In this document: piece by piece, positions 24,120 through 33,971 of the stretch | How the letters are laid out: every line of letters starts with the position of its first letter | Numbering within the stretch: the first letter of the stretch is position 1 | Assembly: GCF_012396015.1 (NCBI RefSeq) | Contig: NZ_JAAXOQ010000013.1 | Coordinates: 1 to 64,000, forward strand | Length of the DNA: 64,000 nucleotides | Source of the DNA: Tsukamurella spumae | Lineage (GTDB): Bacteria; Actinomycetota; Actinomycetes; Mycobacteriales; Mycobacteriaceae | Reading direction: 5' to 3' | Program-made: the position numbers and the translations under genes | The notes under the pieces: model-generated | What the model saw: only the letters and a program-made list of their open reading frames with translations | What the model was told of the DNA's origin: nothing | Databases searched by the model: none

Positions 24120-26588
24120 TCAGCGCAGGACGGCGCCCACCAGCTCGGCCGCCTTCGCCACCGCTGCGTCGCGCGCCGCCGAGGCCTCGTCCTCGGTGAG
24201 CGTGCGGTCGCCCGCGCGGAAGCGCAGCGAGAAGGCCATCGACTTGCGGCCCTCGCCCACCTGCGCGCCGGTGAACACGTCGAACAGCGAGATCGCCTCG
24301 AGGAGCTCACCGGCACCGTCGGCCAGAGCCGACCGCACCGTCTCCGCCGGGACCGAGGCGTCGACGACGACGGCCACGTCCTGCAGCACGGCGGGGAACG
24401 GCGAGACCACGGGCGCGGGCAGATTCTCCACCAGCGGGATCGCGTCCAGGTCCACCTCGGCGGCGCACGTGCGGGCCGGGAGACCGGCGCGTTCGAGCAC
24501 GGCCGGGTGCAGCTCGCCCGCGTGGCCCACGACGGTGTCGCCGACGAGGACCTCGGCGCAGCGCCCGGGATGGAAGGGCGCGAACTGCGCGGATCGCAGG
24601 GTCAGCTCGACATTGCTCGCGCGGCCGATCTCGCGGACCGCCTCGAACGCGTCGGTGGCGTCCGCGGGCCGCGCCGTGCCCCAGGGACCGGACGTGCCGC
24701 GGAGCCCGGTGAAGACGAGCGCGATGTGCTCGGGCTGGACCGGCAGCGAGGCGTCGAGCTCCGCGACCTGCTCCGGCGTGGGGCGCCGGTCGACGGGGAT
24801 CGGGTCCACCGCCACCGTGCCGGCGGTGGGCAGGACCACCTCGGCGATCGTGTACAGCGCAAGGTCGCGCTGGCCCCGGGAGACGTTGCGCGCCAGGATC
24901 TCCAACAGCCCCGGGAGCAGCGTCGTCGCGAGCGACGGGCGGTCCGACTCCAGCGGGTTGAGCACCTTCGTCGTGTTCCGGCGCGGATCACCGGCGTCGA
25001 GGCCCCACGTGTCGAACACCTCGGCGGGCAGGAACGGGCTGGTCAGCACCTCGACGTGGCCGGTGTGCGCGAGCGATCGGCTCACGACGCGGCGGCGACG
25101 CTGACGGGCGCTGAGCCCGCGCCCGCCCGGCGCGGCGGGCAGCACCGGCGGGATCTGCTCCAGTCCCTCGAGGCGCAGCACCTCCTCGACCAGGTCGGCG
25201 ACCATGTTCAGGTCGGGACGCCACGTCGGCGGGGTCACCGTCAGGCTGCTCTTCCCCTCGACCTCGCAGCCGATCTGGGTCAGGCGGCGCACCGTCGTCC
25301 CCGGGGCGTAGGTGATGCCGGCGACGCGGTCCGGACGGTCCGCGGCGATCGTCACCTGCGGGCGCTCGTCGTAGGAGCCCAGGTCCGTGATCTCCCCGAC
25401 GACGGTGCCGCCGGCGATCTCGGTCAGCAGGCGCGCGGCCTCCCGGACGGTCCACACGCTGATCGCCGGGTCGACGGTGCGCTCGTACCGCTTGGCGGCA
25501 TCCGAACTGAGCTTGTGCCGCTTGCCGGTCCGGAAGACCTTGACCGGGTTCCAGATCGCGCCCTCGAAGATGACGTTGACGGTGCCGGCGCCGACCTCGG
25601 TGGTCGCGCCGCCCATCACGCCCGCCAGCGAGACGGGGCCGGACTCGTCGACGATCACCGCGTCCTCGGGATCGAGCTTCCGGGTCACGTGGTCGAGGGT
25701 CTCGAGGGTCTCGCCCGGGCGCGACGCGCGTACCGTCAGGCCACCCCGAACGAGGTCGGCGTCGAAGGCGTGCAGCGGCTGGCCGGTGAGCAGCATCAGG
25801 TAGTTGGTCACGTCGACCGCGGCGCTGATGGGACGCACGCCGGAGGTGAGCAGGCGGCGCTGCAGCCACCACGGGCTCACGGCCTTCGGGTCGATGCCCT
25901 CCACGCGCAGCGCGGTGAAGCGGGTGCAGCCCGACTCGGGCTCGACGGTGACGTCCACGCCGCCCTTCCCGCTACCGGCCTTCGCCGACGGGGTGGTGAT
26001 ATCGGTGAACGGGAGGTCGTAGCCGCAGGCGAGTTCGCGGGCGAGTCCGCGGACGGAGAACGCGTACCCGCGATCGGGCGTCACGTTGAGCTCGATGACG
26101 GTGTCGTCCATGCCCAGGACCGGCTTGGCGTCGTCGCCGGGCTGCGCGGTTCCCTCGGGCAGGACGAGGATGCCCGAGTGGTCGTTGCCGATCCCGAGCT
26201 CGCTGACCGAGCAGATCATGCCGTCGGAGATGTGGTCGTAGGTCTTGCGGGCGGCGATCTCGAACCCACCGGGCAGCACCGCGCCGGGCAACGCGGCCAC
26301 GATCAGGTCGCCTTCGGCGAAGTTCCGCGCGCCGCAGACGATGCCGCGCGGCTCCGCCTCGCCCACGTCGACCTGGCAGAAGCGGATGGGCTTGCGGAAG
26401 TCAGTGAGCTCCTCGATGTGCGCGACGCGGCCGATCTTCAGCGGACCGGACACGGTGTCGAGCGAGTCGAGCTCCTCGACCTCGAAGCCGACGCGCACGA
26501 ACCCCGCGTCCAGCTCGTCGGCCGTGACGCCCCACTCGGGGGTGTCGCGGCGGAGGATCTCGGTGAGCCATGACTGTGCAACGCGCAC
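24120..26588 (-). CDS. pheT: Phenylalanyl-tRNA synthetase, beta subunit
   Basis: Beta chain of the alpha2-beta2 enzyme, 822 residues. The N-terminal tRNA-binding domain (about 40-150), B3/4 editing domain (about 215-370), B5 domain, inactive synthetase-like core and C-terminal ferredoxin-like anticodon-binding domain (about 730-822) follow in order. GTG start at 26588, 60 bases after the pheS stop. In one transcript with pheS. Confidence 0.97.
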   Translation of the reverse strand: MRVAQSWLTEILRRDTPEWGVTADELDAGFVRVGFEVEELDSLDTVSGPLKIGRVAHIEELTDFRKPIRFCQVDVGEAEPRGIVCGARNFAEGDLIVAALPGAVLPGGFEIAARKTYDHISDGMICSVSELGIGNDHSGILVLPEGTAQPGDDAKPVLGMDDTVIELNVTPDRGYAFSVRGLARELACGYDLPFTDITTPSAKAGSGKGGVDVTVEPESGCTRFTALRVEGIDPKAVSPWWLQRRLLTSGVRPISAAVDVTNYLMLLTGQPLHAFDADLVRGGLTVRASRPGETLETLDHVTRKLDPEDAVIVDESGPVSLAGVMGGATTEVGAGTVNVIFEGAIWNPVKVFRTGKRHKLSSDAAKRYERTVDPAISVWTVREAARLLTEIAGGTVVGEITDLGSYDERPQVTIAADRPDRVAGITYAPGTTVRRLTQIGCEVEGKSSLTVTPPTWRPDLNMVADLVEEVLRLEGLEQIPPVLPAAPGGRGLSARQRRRRVVSRSLAHTGHVEVLTSPFLPAEVFDTWGLDAGDPRRNTTKVLNPLESDRPSLATTLLPGLLEILARNVSRGQRDLALYTIAEVVLPTAGTVAVDPIPVDRRPTPEQVAELDASLPVQPEHIALVFTGLRGTSGPWGTARPADATDAFEAVREIGRASNVELTLRSAQFAPFHPGRCAEVLVGDTVVGHAGELHPAVLERAGLPARTCAAEVDLDAIPLVENLPAPVVSPFPAVLQDVAVVVDASVPAETVRSALADGAGELLEAISLFDVFTGAQVGEGRKSMAFSLRFRAGDRTLTEDEASAARDAAVAKAAELVGAVLR

Positions 26589-26648
26589 GGTGGAAGTCCT
26601 TCTCCTGGAGTAGCTGTGTGCTGGGGTTCTGGGCCGTCGCGTCCGACG

Positions 26649-27746
<1,098 letters not shown>

Positions 27747-27854
27747 CTAGACGACGGGATTCCGCGGACGGAATCGCATTACCGCTGGTACGCGGCCACC
27801 GCTCGGTCAGGCGTCGCGCTGCCGCTCTCGTCACGGGTCCGACGGTACGCCCGC

Positions 27855-28109
27855 TCAGCGGCAGTTGGCGACGTACGGCATCGAGCCGTACGGACCCCAG
27901 ATCTTCGACTCGGCGTTGGCTCGCGCCGCGGCGCGATTCGGTCCGGTGCCGTGCACCGTGCCCGCGAACGACGAGAACTGGTCGCCGAACTGCTGCGCGT
28001 AAACGTCACAGGTGACGCTGACGGGTGCGCCAGGCGCGGCCTGTGCTGCCGCGGCGGGTGCCACGACCACGCCCAGTCCGACGATTCCCGCGATGACGAT
28101 GCGCTTCAT
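27855..28109 (-). CDS. Small secreted protein
   Basis: An 84-residue precursor. MKRIVIAGIVGLGVVVAPAA begins a Sec signal peptide with cleavage likely after AQA near residue 26, leaving a mature domain of about 58 residues with two cysteines that probably form a disulfide. I do not recognise the family. The ATG at 28109 has GAGAGGG five bases upstream; a longer frame exists but has no ribosome binding site. On the same strand as pheST, 150 bases ahead of pheS, with its own likely promoter. Confidence 0.75.
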   Translation of the reverse strand: MKRIVIAGIVGLGVVVAPAAAAQAAPGAPVSVTCDVYAQQFGDQFSSFAGTVHGTGPNRAAARANAESKIWGPYGSMPYVANCR

Positions 28110-28146
28110 TTCGACCCTCTCCACATTATTCGACACTTCCTGTTCA

Positions 28147-29481
28147 TCAGATCACACTCCGCCCGCGGTCGCCGCGGGGCACCGGCACGTCGGCCCGAGT
28201 CCCGGCGACCGCCCGCGCCGCCACCAGCGCCGCGACGAAGACCGCGAGCGCCCACCAGCCCGTCTCCGTACCCAGCCCCTCTTTGGCCATCAGCAGAACC
28301 GCCACACCCGCGAGGCAGACGAGGGCGCCGGCCAGCGCTCCCCGGCCCCCGCGCCCCGCGACCCGCGCGTCCCACCACGGCAGGCGACGGTGTTCGAGCG
28401 GCGAGAGCAGGATGAACAGCGCGAACATCACGACCGCGAAGACCGCGGCGCGCAGCGCCATCAGGCCCCAGAACCCCGACTGGTACGGGTCGACCGCGTC
28501 GATGCCCACCGCGTGCAGCGCGAACGCCGCCACCGCGATCGCGGGGATGTGCCAGAGGTAGAGCGTCATCGCGCCCCCGTTGCCGACAGCCACCGGGTAC
28601 CAGACCCGTGGGCGACGCGCCCAGCACCCGATCGCGGGCGCCGCCGCGACGAACAACAGGCTCACCCACACGCAGTGCAGGCCGAGGAGGAGCGTGGGCG
28701 GCGTGGTGTTGGAGAAGGTCTCGGCACCGGTCACGACCAGCGGCACATCGTAGGGTCCCGCCACCACCGCGACCACTGCTCCCGCGAAGGCGAGCGCCGC
28801 GACCACCAGCGCCACCGGGGTCGGGATCAGCCGCCGCGCATACGCCACGCCGATCACCACGGGGATCAACCACACGACGAGGAAGTTCGGGAACCCCCAT
28901 TCGATCGAGCCTGTGGCGAGGCGCGCACCGTCGAACCCCGCGCACGCGACCAGCAGCCCGACGACGATCCCACCGAGGGCGGCGCCGCCGCATCGCATCA
29001 GGGCCGGGACGAACGCCAGGACCACCAGGTAGACGCCGATGAACCACAGCAACGCGACCGATTCGCCGCCGAGCCGCGCGGCGCTCGACTCCCCCAGTAG
29101 CACCCGCGTCGCGCCCAGGGCGAGCGACCAGAACGCCAGGTACCAGAACACCGGTCGGGCCAGCCGCTGAGCACGCCCGAGGAGCCATCCACCCCACGGC
29201 GTCCCCGGCTTGAGCCCGTAGGCCGACGAGGCCGCGCCGGCCAGGAAGAACAGCGGCATGACCTGCAGCACCCACGTGATCGGCTGCAGCGCGGGCTGCG
29301 CGCCCAGGGTGTTACCCACCCAGACGCCCGACGGGGTGACGGTGGCGAGCAGGAGCACGCAGTGGCCGAACATCACGACGAGCAGGCTGAGGATGCGAGC
29401 GACGTCGATCGCGCGATCGCGGGTGTCCGGCGTGCCGTCGACGACGACGGTGCGGGAGGGCAGCAGTCTCATGTCCACCAT
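28147..29481 (-). CDS. Acyltransferase-3 family membrane protein
   Basis: A 444-residue integral membrane protein of the acyltransferase 3 (OafA/YrhL-like) family. It opens with DRAIDVARILSLLVVMFGHC, where the Arg and His are the family's key residues, and has about ten transmembrane helices. These proteins O-acylate sugars, lipids or peptidoglycan at the membrane; the acceptor here is unknown. Start at the ATG at 29481, though the ATG three codons later is equally likely. The soluble C-terminal tail is short, so there is no fused SGNH domain. Confidence 0.85.
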   Translation of the reverse strand: MVDMRLLPSRTVVVDGTPDTRDRAIDVARILSLLVVMFGHCVLLLATVTPSGVWVGNTLGAQPALQPITWVLQVMPLFFLAGAASSAYGLKPGTPWGGWLLGRAQRLARPVFWYLAFWSLALGATRVLLGESSAARLGGESVALLWFIGVYLVVLAFVPALMRCGGAALGGIVVGLLVACAGFDGARLATGSIEWGFPNFLVVWLIPVVIGVAYARRLIPTPVALVVAALAFAGAVVAVVAGPYDVPLVVTGAETFSNTTPPTLLLGLHCVWVSLLFVAAAPAIGCWARRPRVWYPVAVGNGGAMTLYLWHIPAIAVAAFALHAVGIDAVDPYQSGFWGLMALRAAVFAVVMFALFILLSPLEHRRLPWWDARVAGRGGRGALAGALVCLAGVAVLLMAKEGLGTETGWWALAVFVAALVAARAVAGTRADVPVPRGDRGRSVI

Positions 29482-29490
29482 GCTTCCGGC

Positions 29491-29506
29491 CCGCGGGGCC
29501 CCGCGG
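29491..29506. repeat. 16-bp G/C palindrome before the acyltransferase
   Basis: CCGCGGGGCCCCGCGG is a perfect 16-bp palindrome ten bases before the acyltransferase start codon. It could fold as a 6-bp hairpin with a GGCC loop in the leader, or bind a dimeric protein. I cannot tell which. Confidence 0.5.
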
Positions 29507-29515
29507 ATGAGTAGT

Positions 29516-29534
29516 CCTACCCGGAACAGGTAGG
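29516..29534. repeat. Inverted repeat after tsnR
   Basis: CCTACC and GGTAGG, perfect 6-bp arms around CGGAACA. It lies directly after the tsnR stop and 35-53 bases before the acyltransferase start, so it may be a weak terminator of the infC operon or an operator for the acyltransferase. No T run follows. Confidence 0.4.
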
Positions 29535-29537
29535 GCT

Positions 29538-30335
29538 CTATCCCCGATTCTGCACGCGGGAGCTCGCGTACAGGCAGATCGACGCGGCGGTGGCGAGGTT
29601 CAGCGACTCGGCGCGGCCGCGGATGGGGATGGCGACGCGATGGTCGGCGAATGCCTGCAGTTCGCGGGGCAGGCCGTGGGCCTCGTTGCCGAACAGCCAG
29701 GCGGTGGGCCCGGCCAGGAGCTCGTCCGCGTCGTCGAGGGAGACCTCGCCGTCGGCGGCGGTCGCGAGCACCGTCAGCCCGGCACCCTTGAGCTGTGCGA
29801 TCGCGGCCTCGGGGTCGCGTTCCTGCGCCACCGGCAGGTGGAAGACGGAGCCCGCGGACGCCCGCACGACCTTCCCGTTCATCGGGTCGACGGTGTCGCC
29901 GGCCAGCAGGACCGCATCGGCGCCGACGGCGTCCGCGACGCGGATGACGGTGCCGGCGTTGCCCGGCTCGGAGACGTCGACGGGGACGGCGACCAGCCGC
30001 GCACCGTCGGGCACGCGTGCCTCGGGAAGGGCTCGGCAGACCGCCACGATGCCGGGCGGGGTGACGGTGTCCGACAACCCGCGCATTGCGCGCTCGGTCA
30101 CGTACGCCGCGCGGCCGGTCAGCAGCTCGGGGTACCGCTCGGCGCCCTCCTCCGTGACGTAGAGCTCGACGACGAGCCCCGCCGCGAGCGCGGAGGTGAC
30201 GGCGTTGGAGCCCTCGGCGAGGAAGAGCCCGGCCTTCCTGCGGCCCGCGGCGCGCAGGAGCTTGGATGCAGCAACGACCCGCGGGGTCCGCTCCGTGAAG
30301 AGCTGGTCCGCGGGTCGCTGCGGGTGCTGCGTCAA
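29538..30335 (-). CDS. tsnR: SpoU/TrmH-family rRNA 2'-O-methyltransferase
   Basis: SPOUT-fold RNA ribose methyltransferase, 265 residues, with an N-terminal substrate-binding domain (about 20-95) and the C-terminal knotted domain, seen in the blocks EPGNAGTVIR, LFGNEAHGL and the final SLNLATAASICLY. I used the TTG at 30335, three bases after the rplT stop, since the next candidate would remove the start of the conserved N-terminal domain. In mycobacteria tsnR also follows rplT. Confidence 0.92.
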   Translation of the reverse strand: MTQHPQRPADQLFTERTPRVVAASKLLRAAGRRKAGLFLAEGSNAVTSALAAGLVVELYVTEEGAERYPELLTGRAAYVTERAMRGLSDTVTPPGIVAVCRALPEARVPDGARLVAVPVDVSEPGNAGTVIRVADAVGADAVLLAGDTVDPMNGKVVRASAGSVFHLPVAQERDPEAAIAQLKGAGLTVLATAADGEVSLDDADELLAGPTAWLFGNEAHGLPRELQAFADHRVAIPIRGRAESLNLATAASICLYASSRVQNRG

Positions 30336-30337
30336 AA

Positions 30338-30718
30338 TTACGCGGCGGGCGCGTTCACGTCGGCCGGAAGCGCCTTGCGGGCGATCTCGACGATCGCGGT
30401 GAACGCGGCGGGATCGGACACGGCGATCTCGGCGAGGTTCTTGCGGTCCACCTCGACGCCGGCCAGGTTCAGGCCCTGGATCAGGCGGTTGTAGGTCATG
30501 TCGTTGGCCCGGGCCGCGGCGTTGATGCGCGTGATCCACAGCTTGCGGAAGTCGCCCTTGCGCGCACGGCGGTCGCGGTAGGCGTAGGTCAGCGAGTGGA
30601 GCTGCTGCTCCTTGGCCTTGCGGTACAGCCGCGAACGCTGGCCGCGGTAGCCCTTCGACGCCTCGAGGATGGAACGACGCTTCTTCTGAGCGTTCACTGC
30701 GCGCTTGACGCGTGCCAT
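30338..30718 (-). CDS. rplT: Ribosomal protein L20
   Basis: Large-subunit protein L20, 126 residues, essential for assembly and often an operon regulator in Firmicutes. The N-terminal [14 protein letters not shown] and the [16 protein letters not shown] block are diagnostic. ATG at 30718. The stop is two bases from the tsnR start codon, so tsnR is probably translated by coupling. Confidence 0.98.
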   Translation of the reverse strand: MARVKRAVNAQKKRRSILEASKGYRGQRSRLYRKAKEQQLHSLTYAYRDRRARKGDFRKLWITRINAAARANDMTYNRLIQGLNLAGVEVDRKNLAEIAVSDPAAFTAIVEIARKALPADVNAPAA

Positions 30719-30768
30719 AGGTCTTCGTCCTTACGTGTGAAAAGTTCTAGCGGGTGATGCGGAGCGGC

Positions 30769-30963
30769 TTACTTGCCGAGCAGCTTCTTGACGCGACGCA
30801 CGTCGGCGGGGGCCACCTCGGCCACGCCGTCGAGGCGACGGGTCACGCGGGAGCTCTTGTGCTCGAGCAGGTGGCGACGGCCGGCCTTCTGGCGCAGCAC
30901 CTTTCCGCTACCCGAGATCTTGAAGCGCTTCGCGGTACCGCTGTGGGTCTTGTTCTTCGGCAT
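30769..30963 (-). CDS. rpmI: Ribosomal protein L35
   Basis: Large-subunit protein L35, 64 residues, beginning [15 protein letters not shown] and containing the basic [10 protein letters not shown] segment. ATG at 30963, 52 bases after infC and 50 bases before rplT, the standard infC-rpmI-rplT order. Confidence 0.98.
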   Translation of the reverse strand: MPKNKTHSGTAKRFKISGSGKVLRQKAGRRHLLEHKSSRVTRRLDGVAEVAPADVRRVKKLLGK

Positions 30964-31015
30964 GTCTCGTCTCGTTTCTTCTCTGGTTCTTCAGCGGGTT
31001 CGCGACGTGAGTCGC

Positions 31016-31606
<591 letters not shown>

Positions 31607-31700
31607 GGGGCCTCCTCATATAGGTACTCGCGACGCTTGCGAGCGGTCTTCACTCGTAGACCGCCGCGCAGCTTCAGACCCCGATCCCACACAGCGAAAA

Positions 31701-31734
31701 GGCCCCGACCAGGTGACTCACACCTGGCGGGGCC
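31701..31734 (-). terminator. Intrinsic terminator (attenuator) in the infC leader
   Basis: On the minus strand GGCCCCG and CCAGGTG pair with CACCTGG and CGGGGCC (one bulged T, loop TGAGT), followed directly by TTTTCG. It lies 95 bases before the infC start. The next minus-strand gene upstream is nrdH, over 1 kb away and separated by its own hairpin, so this terminator can only act on the infC transcript. Confidence 0.7.
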
Positions 31735-31931
31735 CACACCGACCGATTCGGGCCGTCGCGGCATGCACCGACGATCAACCCCTCCTCCAACGAGGAGACC
31801 GCGCGTGATGTTCCTGACGGACATCACCGCGGCGACCGGACCAGCCGACCGGAGGTCGACGTGGTGGGAGTGGACTCCACTTGCTGCCCCGGCTCAAGTC
31901 CGGAGCGGTCGCACATGACACTGTAACAGTC
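31735..31931. other. Leader and divergent promoter region of infC and the DUF1844 gene
   Basis: No gene seen. On the minus strand TACAGT (31920-31925) with TTCGGA 17 bases upstream is a plausible infC promoter, giving a leader of about 300 bases through the attenuator. The same place carries the palindrome ACTGT-A-ACAGT (31920-31930), which overlaps the likely promoter of the divergent DUF1844 gene. Between infC and the attenuator (31607-31700) I see only leader sequence. Confidence 0.4.
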
Positions 31932-32330
31932 GTGAGTGAGAATCCGAATTCGTCCCCCGAGCCCGACACACTGGAACGCCTGGTCGCAGACTCGCCGTCG
32001 ATCGAGGTGATCTCCAGCGCGTGGATGCTGCTGATGAGCGCCGCGGCGGAGAAACTGGGCCTCACCGGCGCCGAGGCCGCCGCCGAGGGCGACGATCAAG
32101 CCGCCTTCGACCCGCGCAACAGCCCCCACTTCGACCTCGACGAGGCCCGCCGCCTGATCACCGCGCTCGCCGGCTTGACCACGGCGTCCGTCGAGTACCT
32201 CGGACCGCACGCCGGCCCGTACCGCGACGGCCTCAAGTCGCTCCAGCTCGCCTTCCGCGAGTACAGCGCCTACCCCGATGAGCCCGGCCAGGGACCGGGC
32301 GAGAAGTACACCGGACCGGTGTATAGCTAA
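31932..32330 (+). CDS. DUF1844 domain protein
   Basis: A 132-residue soluble protein of the DUF1844 family, which has no known function. The conserved core is residues 20-105 (SSAWMLLMSAAAEKLGL and DLDEARRLITALAGL). It starts at the GTG at 31932 and has no ribosome binding site immediately before it, so it may be leaderless. Divergent from infC, an arrangement conserved in relatives and suggestive of a link to translation, though unproven. Confidence 0.88.
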   Translation: MSENPNSSPEPDTLERLVADSPSIEVISSAWMLLMSAAAEKLGLTGAEAAAEGDDQAAFDPRNSPHFDLDEARRLITALAGLTTASVEYLGPHAGPYRDGLKSLQLAFREYSAYPDEPGQGPGEKYTGPVYS

Positions 32331-32412
32331 CCTCAGGGTTATCCCCCAAAAACACCCTGACCTGTGTAAATAGGTCTAGTGTTCCAGGTCACACCGGGCG
32401 TACCGTTCCCCT

Positions 32413-32754
32413 ATGAAACGGATGAGAACGCTCGCGGCCGGCGTACTGGTCGCTGCAGGAGTACTGGCTCCACTCGGGGGCGTCACCGCCGCGACGGCGT
32501 CGGCCACCCCGTCGACACCGGCGGTATCGCACCCCGGACCCCGATGGTGCGAGCAGGGCCGCTGGGTCGGTGGGTACTGGACGCAGGGTCGTTGGCACAA
32601 CGGCTGGTGGCAGGCGGGCTATTGGCGGCCGGGTTGGGGCGACCGGTGGGGCTGGCACCCCGGCTACTGGGTGCAGCCGCAGTGGCATCCCGGCTGGTTC
32701 GAGCAGGGCCACTGGGTGCCCGGCCGGTGGGAACCCGGCCGTTGCCACTGGTGA
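32413..32754 (+). CDS. Secreted Trp/Gly-rich WXXGXW repeat protein
   Basis: A 113-residue precursor: Sec signal peptide (1-32, cleavage near ATASA), then a mature part built almost wholly of repeats of the form GxW-xxG-xW, matching the WXXGXW/YXWGXW repeat family. The last 69 residues contain 16 tryptophans and two cysteines (one near each end). The function is not established; such proteins are thought to be envelope or matrix components. Its own likely promoter lies in the 82 bases upstream, where TGACCT and AGGTCA form an inverted repeat with a 22-base spacer. Confidence 0.85.
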   Translation: MKRMRTLAAGVLVAAGVLAPLGGVTAATASATPSTPAVSHPGPRWCEQGRWVGGYWTQGRWHNGWWQAGYWRPGWGDRWGWHPGYWVQPQWHPGWFEQGHWVPGRWEPGRCHW

Positions 32755-32810
32755 GCGGCGACCGGAGCCCACGGCCTCAGGCGGGATCCGGCGGCGTGCA
32801 GCCCGCATGA

Positions 32811-32868
32811 CGAACGACGAACGGGCCTTCCATCGCATCCCCGCGACGGAAGGCCCGTTCGTCGTTCG
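32811..32868. terminator. 21-bp perfect hairpin between convergent genes
   Basis: Arms 32811-32831 and 32848-32868 are perfectly complementary over 21 bp with a 16-base loop. The hairpin lies between the ends of the Trp-rich protein gene and nrdH and would serve both strands. There is no T run, but its length is well above the usual for a terminator. Confidence 0.7.
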
Positions 32869-32890
32869 CGCGTCCGTACGCGCGGCGGCG

Positions 32891-33124
32891 TCAGGCGGCC
32901 ACCAGCGCCTTGATCCGGTCCGGGCGGAAGCCCGACCAGTGGTCGGCACCGTCGATCACGACGACGGGTGCCTGCAGGTAGCCGAGCGCGAGGACGTACT
33001 CCCGCGCCTCCTCGTCGAGACTGATGTCGACGGAGGTGTACTCGACACCCGCCTTGTCGAGCGCGCGGTAGGTCGCCGTGCACTGCACGCACGCGGGCTT
33101 GGTGTAGACGATCACGTTGCTCAT
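32891..33124 (-). CDS. nrdH: Glutaredoxin-like NrdH
   Basis: A 77-residue thioredoxin-fold protein that supplies electrons to class Ib ribonucleotide reductase, reduced by thioredoxin reductase. The redox pair is ACVQC (C12, C15), and the cis-proline region QAPVVV and the C-terminal WSGFRPDRI block are typical of NrdH. ATG at 33124. No nrdI, nrdE or nrdF follows; the transcript ends at a hairpin 22 bases on. Two NrdR boxes upstream show it still belongs to the NrdR regulon. Confidence 0.95.
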   Translation of the reverse strand: MSNVIVYTKPACVQCTATYRALDKAGVEYTSVDISLDEEAREYVLALGYLQAPVVVIDGADHWSGFRPDRIKALVAA

Positions 33125-33131
33125 GCCGATA

Positions 33132-33179
33132 ACACTACATCTTGTGTTACATCGCTGCAATTTACACAAGATAAGGCGT
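33132..33179 (-). promoter_or_regulatory. Tandem NrdR boxes of nrdH
   Basis: Read on the minus strand: ACGCCTTATCTTGTGT (33164-33179), a 16-base spacer, and ACACAAGATGTAGTGT (33132-33147). The second is a full match to the 16-bp NrdR palindrome; the first has one good half. The 32-bp period puts both on one face of the helix, the usual NrdR layout. The nearer box ends eight bases before the start codon. Confidence 0.8.
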
Positions 33180-33297
33180 TTGATGCACACGTTCTCCACA
33201 ACCCGATCCCCAGCCGGCGACGGTCCCGAGCAGGTCCGGACGCGGATCCGGTCCCGTCTGTGGAGGAAATCGCCCGGCCGGGTTGTGCACCGCTCGC

Positions 33298-33963
33298 CTA
33301 CGTCCGCCCCCGGAGGTAGCTCCGCTTGGACTTGCGTACGTGCGCGGCCATCGCCATCCCGGCGGCGTCCGGATCGCCCGCATCGATCGCAGCGATGATG
33401 CCGTGGTGCTCCGGCCACGACGTGGGAGCCCGGCGTCGCGCGTCCGCGGTGTAGAGGCGCTCGATCGACCCGGCGATCGTGCGCAGCAGCAGGACCATCG
33501 TCCGGCTGCCGCTTAGCTCGGCGATCAGGTGATGGAACTGCATGTTCAGCTGCGTCAGCGGCTCGAGGTCGCCGGCGGCGAGCGCGGCGTCCCCTTCGGC
33601 GAGCACCGCATCGAGCCGCGTCCGCAGGTCGGCCCAGTCCCCGTCCTCGACCCCGTCGTCGCGGTTCGCGGCGGCACGACGGGCGGCCCGGCCGGCGGTC
33701 GCCCGCTCCAGTGCCAGGCGGATGTCGAACAACTCCCCCGCCTCGTCGGGTGCCAGATCCGCCACGCGCACGCCGGCGAAGGGACGGGATTCGACGAGGC
33801 CCTCCGTCTCCAGGAGGCGCATCGCCTCGCGGATCGGGACGCGGCTCACGCCCAGCTCACGACTCAACGCTCCCTCGCCCAACCGCTCCCCGGCCTCCAG
33901 GTCGCCCGCGATGATCCGCTTGCGCAGTTCGGCGCGCACCCGTTCGGCGTTGCTCTCGGCCAC
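33298..33963 (-). CDS. GntR-family (FCD) regulator of the gamma-glutamyl importer operon
   Basis: A 221-residue FadR-subfamily regulator. The N-terminal winged helix (about 10-75) includes SRELGVSRVPIREAMRLLETEGLV, given here only to locate the helix-turn-helix; the C-terminal FCD domain (90-215) has its metal-binding histidines in FHHLIAEL and the AAHVRKS end. The GTG start has AGGAGG four bases before it. It is the last gene of the transporter operon, nine bases after the ATPase, and its class typically binds GTATAC palindromes like those at 40947-40992. Confidence 0.92.
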   Translation of the reverse strand: MAESNAERVRAELRKRIIAGDLEAGERLGEGALSRELGVSRVPIREAMRLLETEGLVESRPFAGVRVADLAPDEAGELFDIRLALERATAGRAARRAAANRDDGVEDGDWADLRTRLDAVLAEGDAALAAGDLEPLTQLNMQFHHLIAELSGSRTMVLLLRTIAGSIERLYTADARRRAPTSWPEHHGIIAAIDAGDPDAAGMAMAAHVRKSKRSYLRGRT

Positions 33964-33971
33964 GTCGCCTC

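Noticed and set aside
27758-27775. Hairpin GATTCCG-N4-CGGAATC before pheS
   Set aside because: Seven-base stem without a T run and no T-box or leader-peptide features; too weak to call an attenuator.
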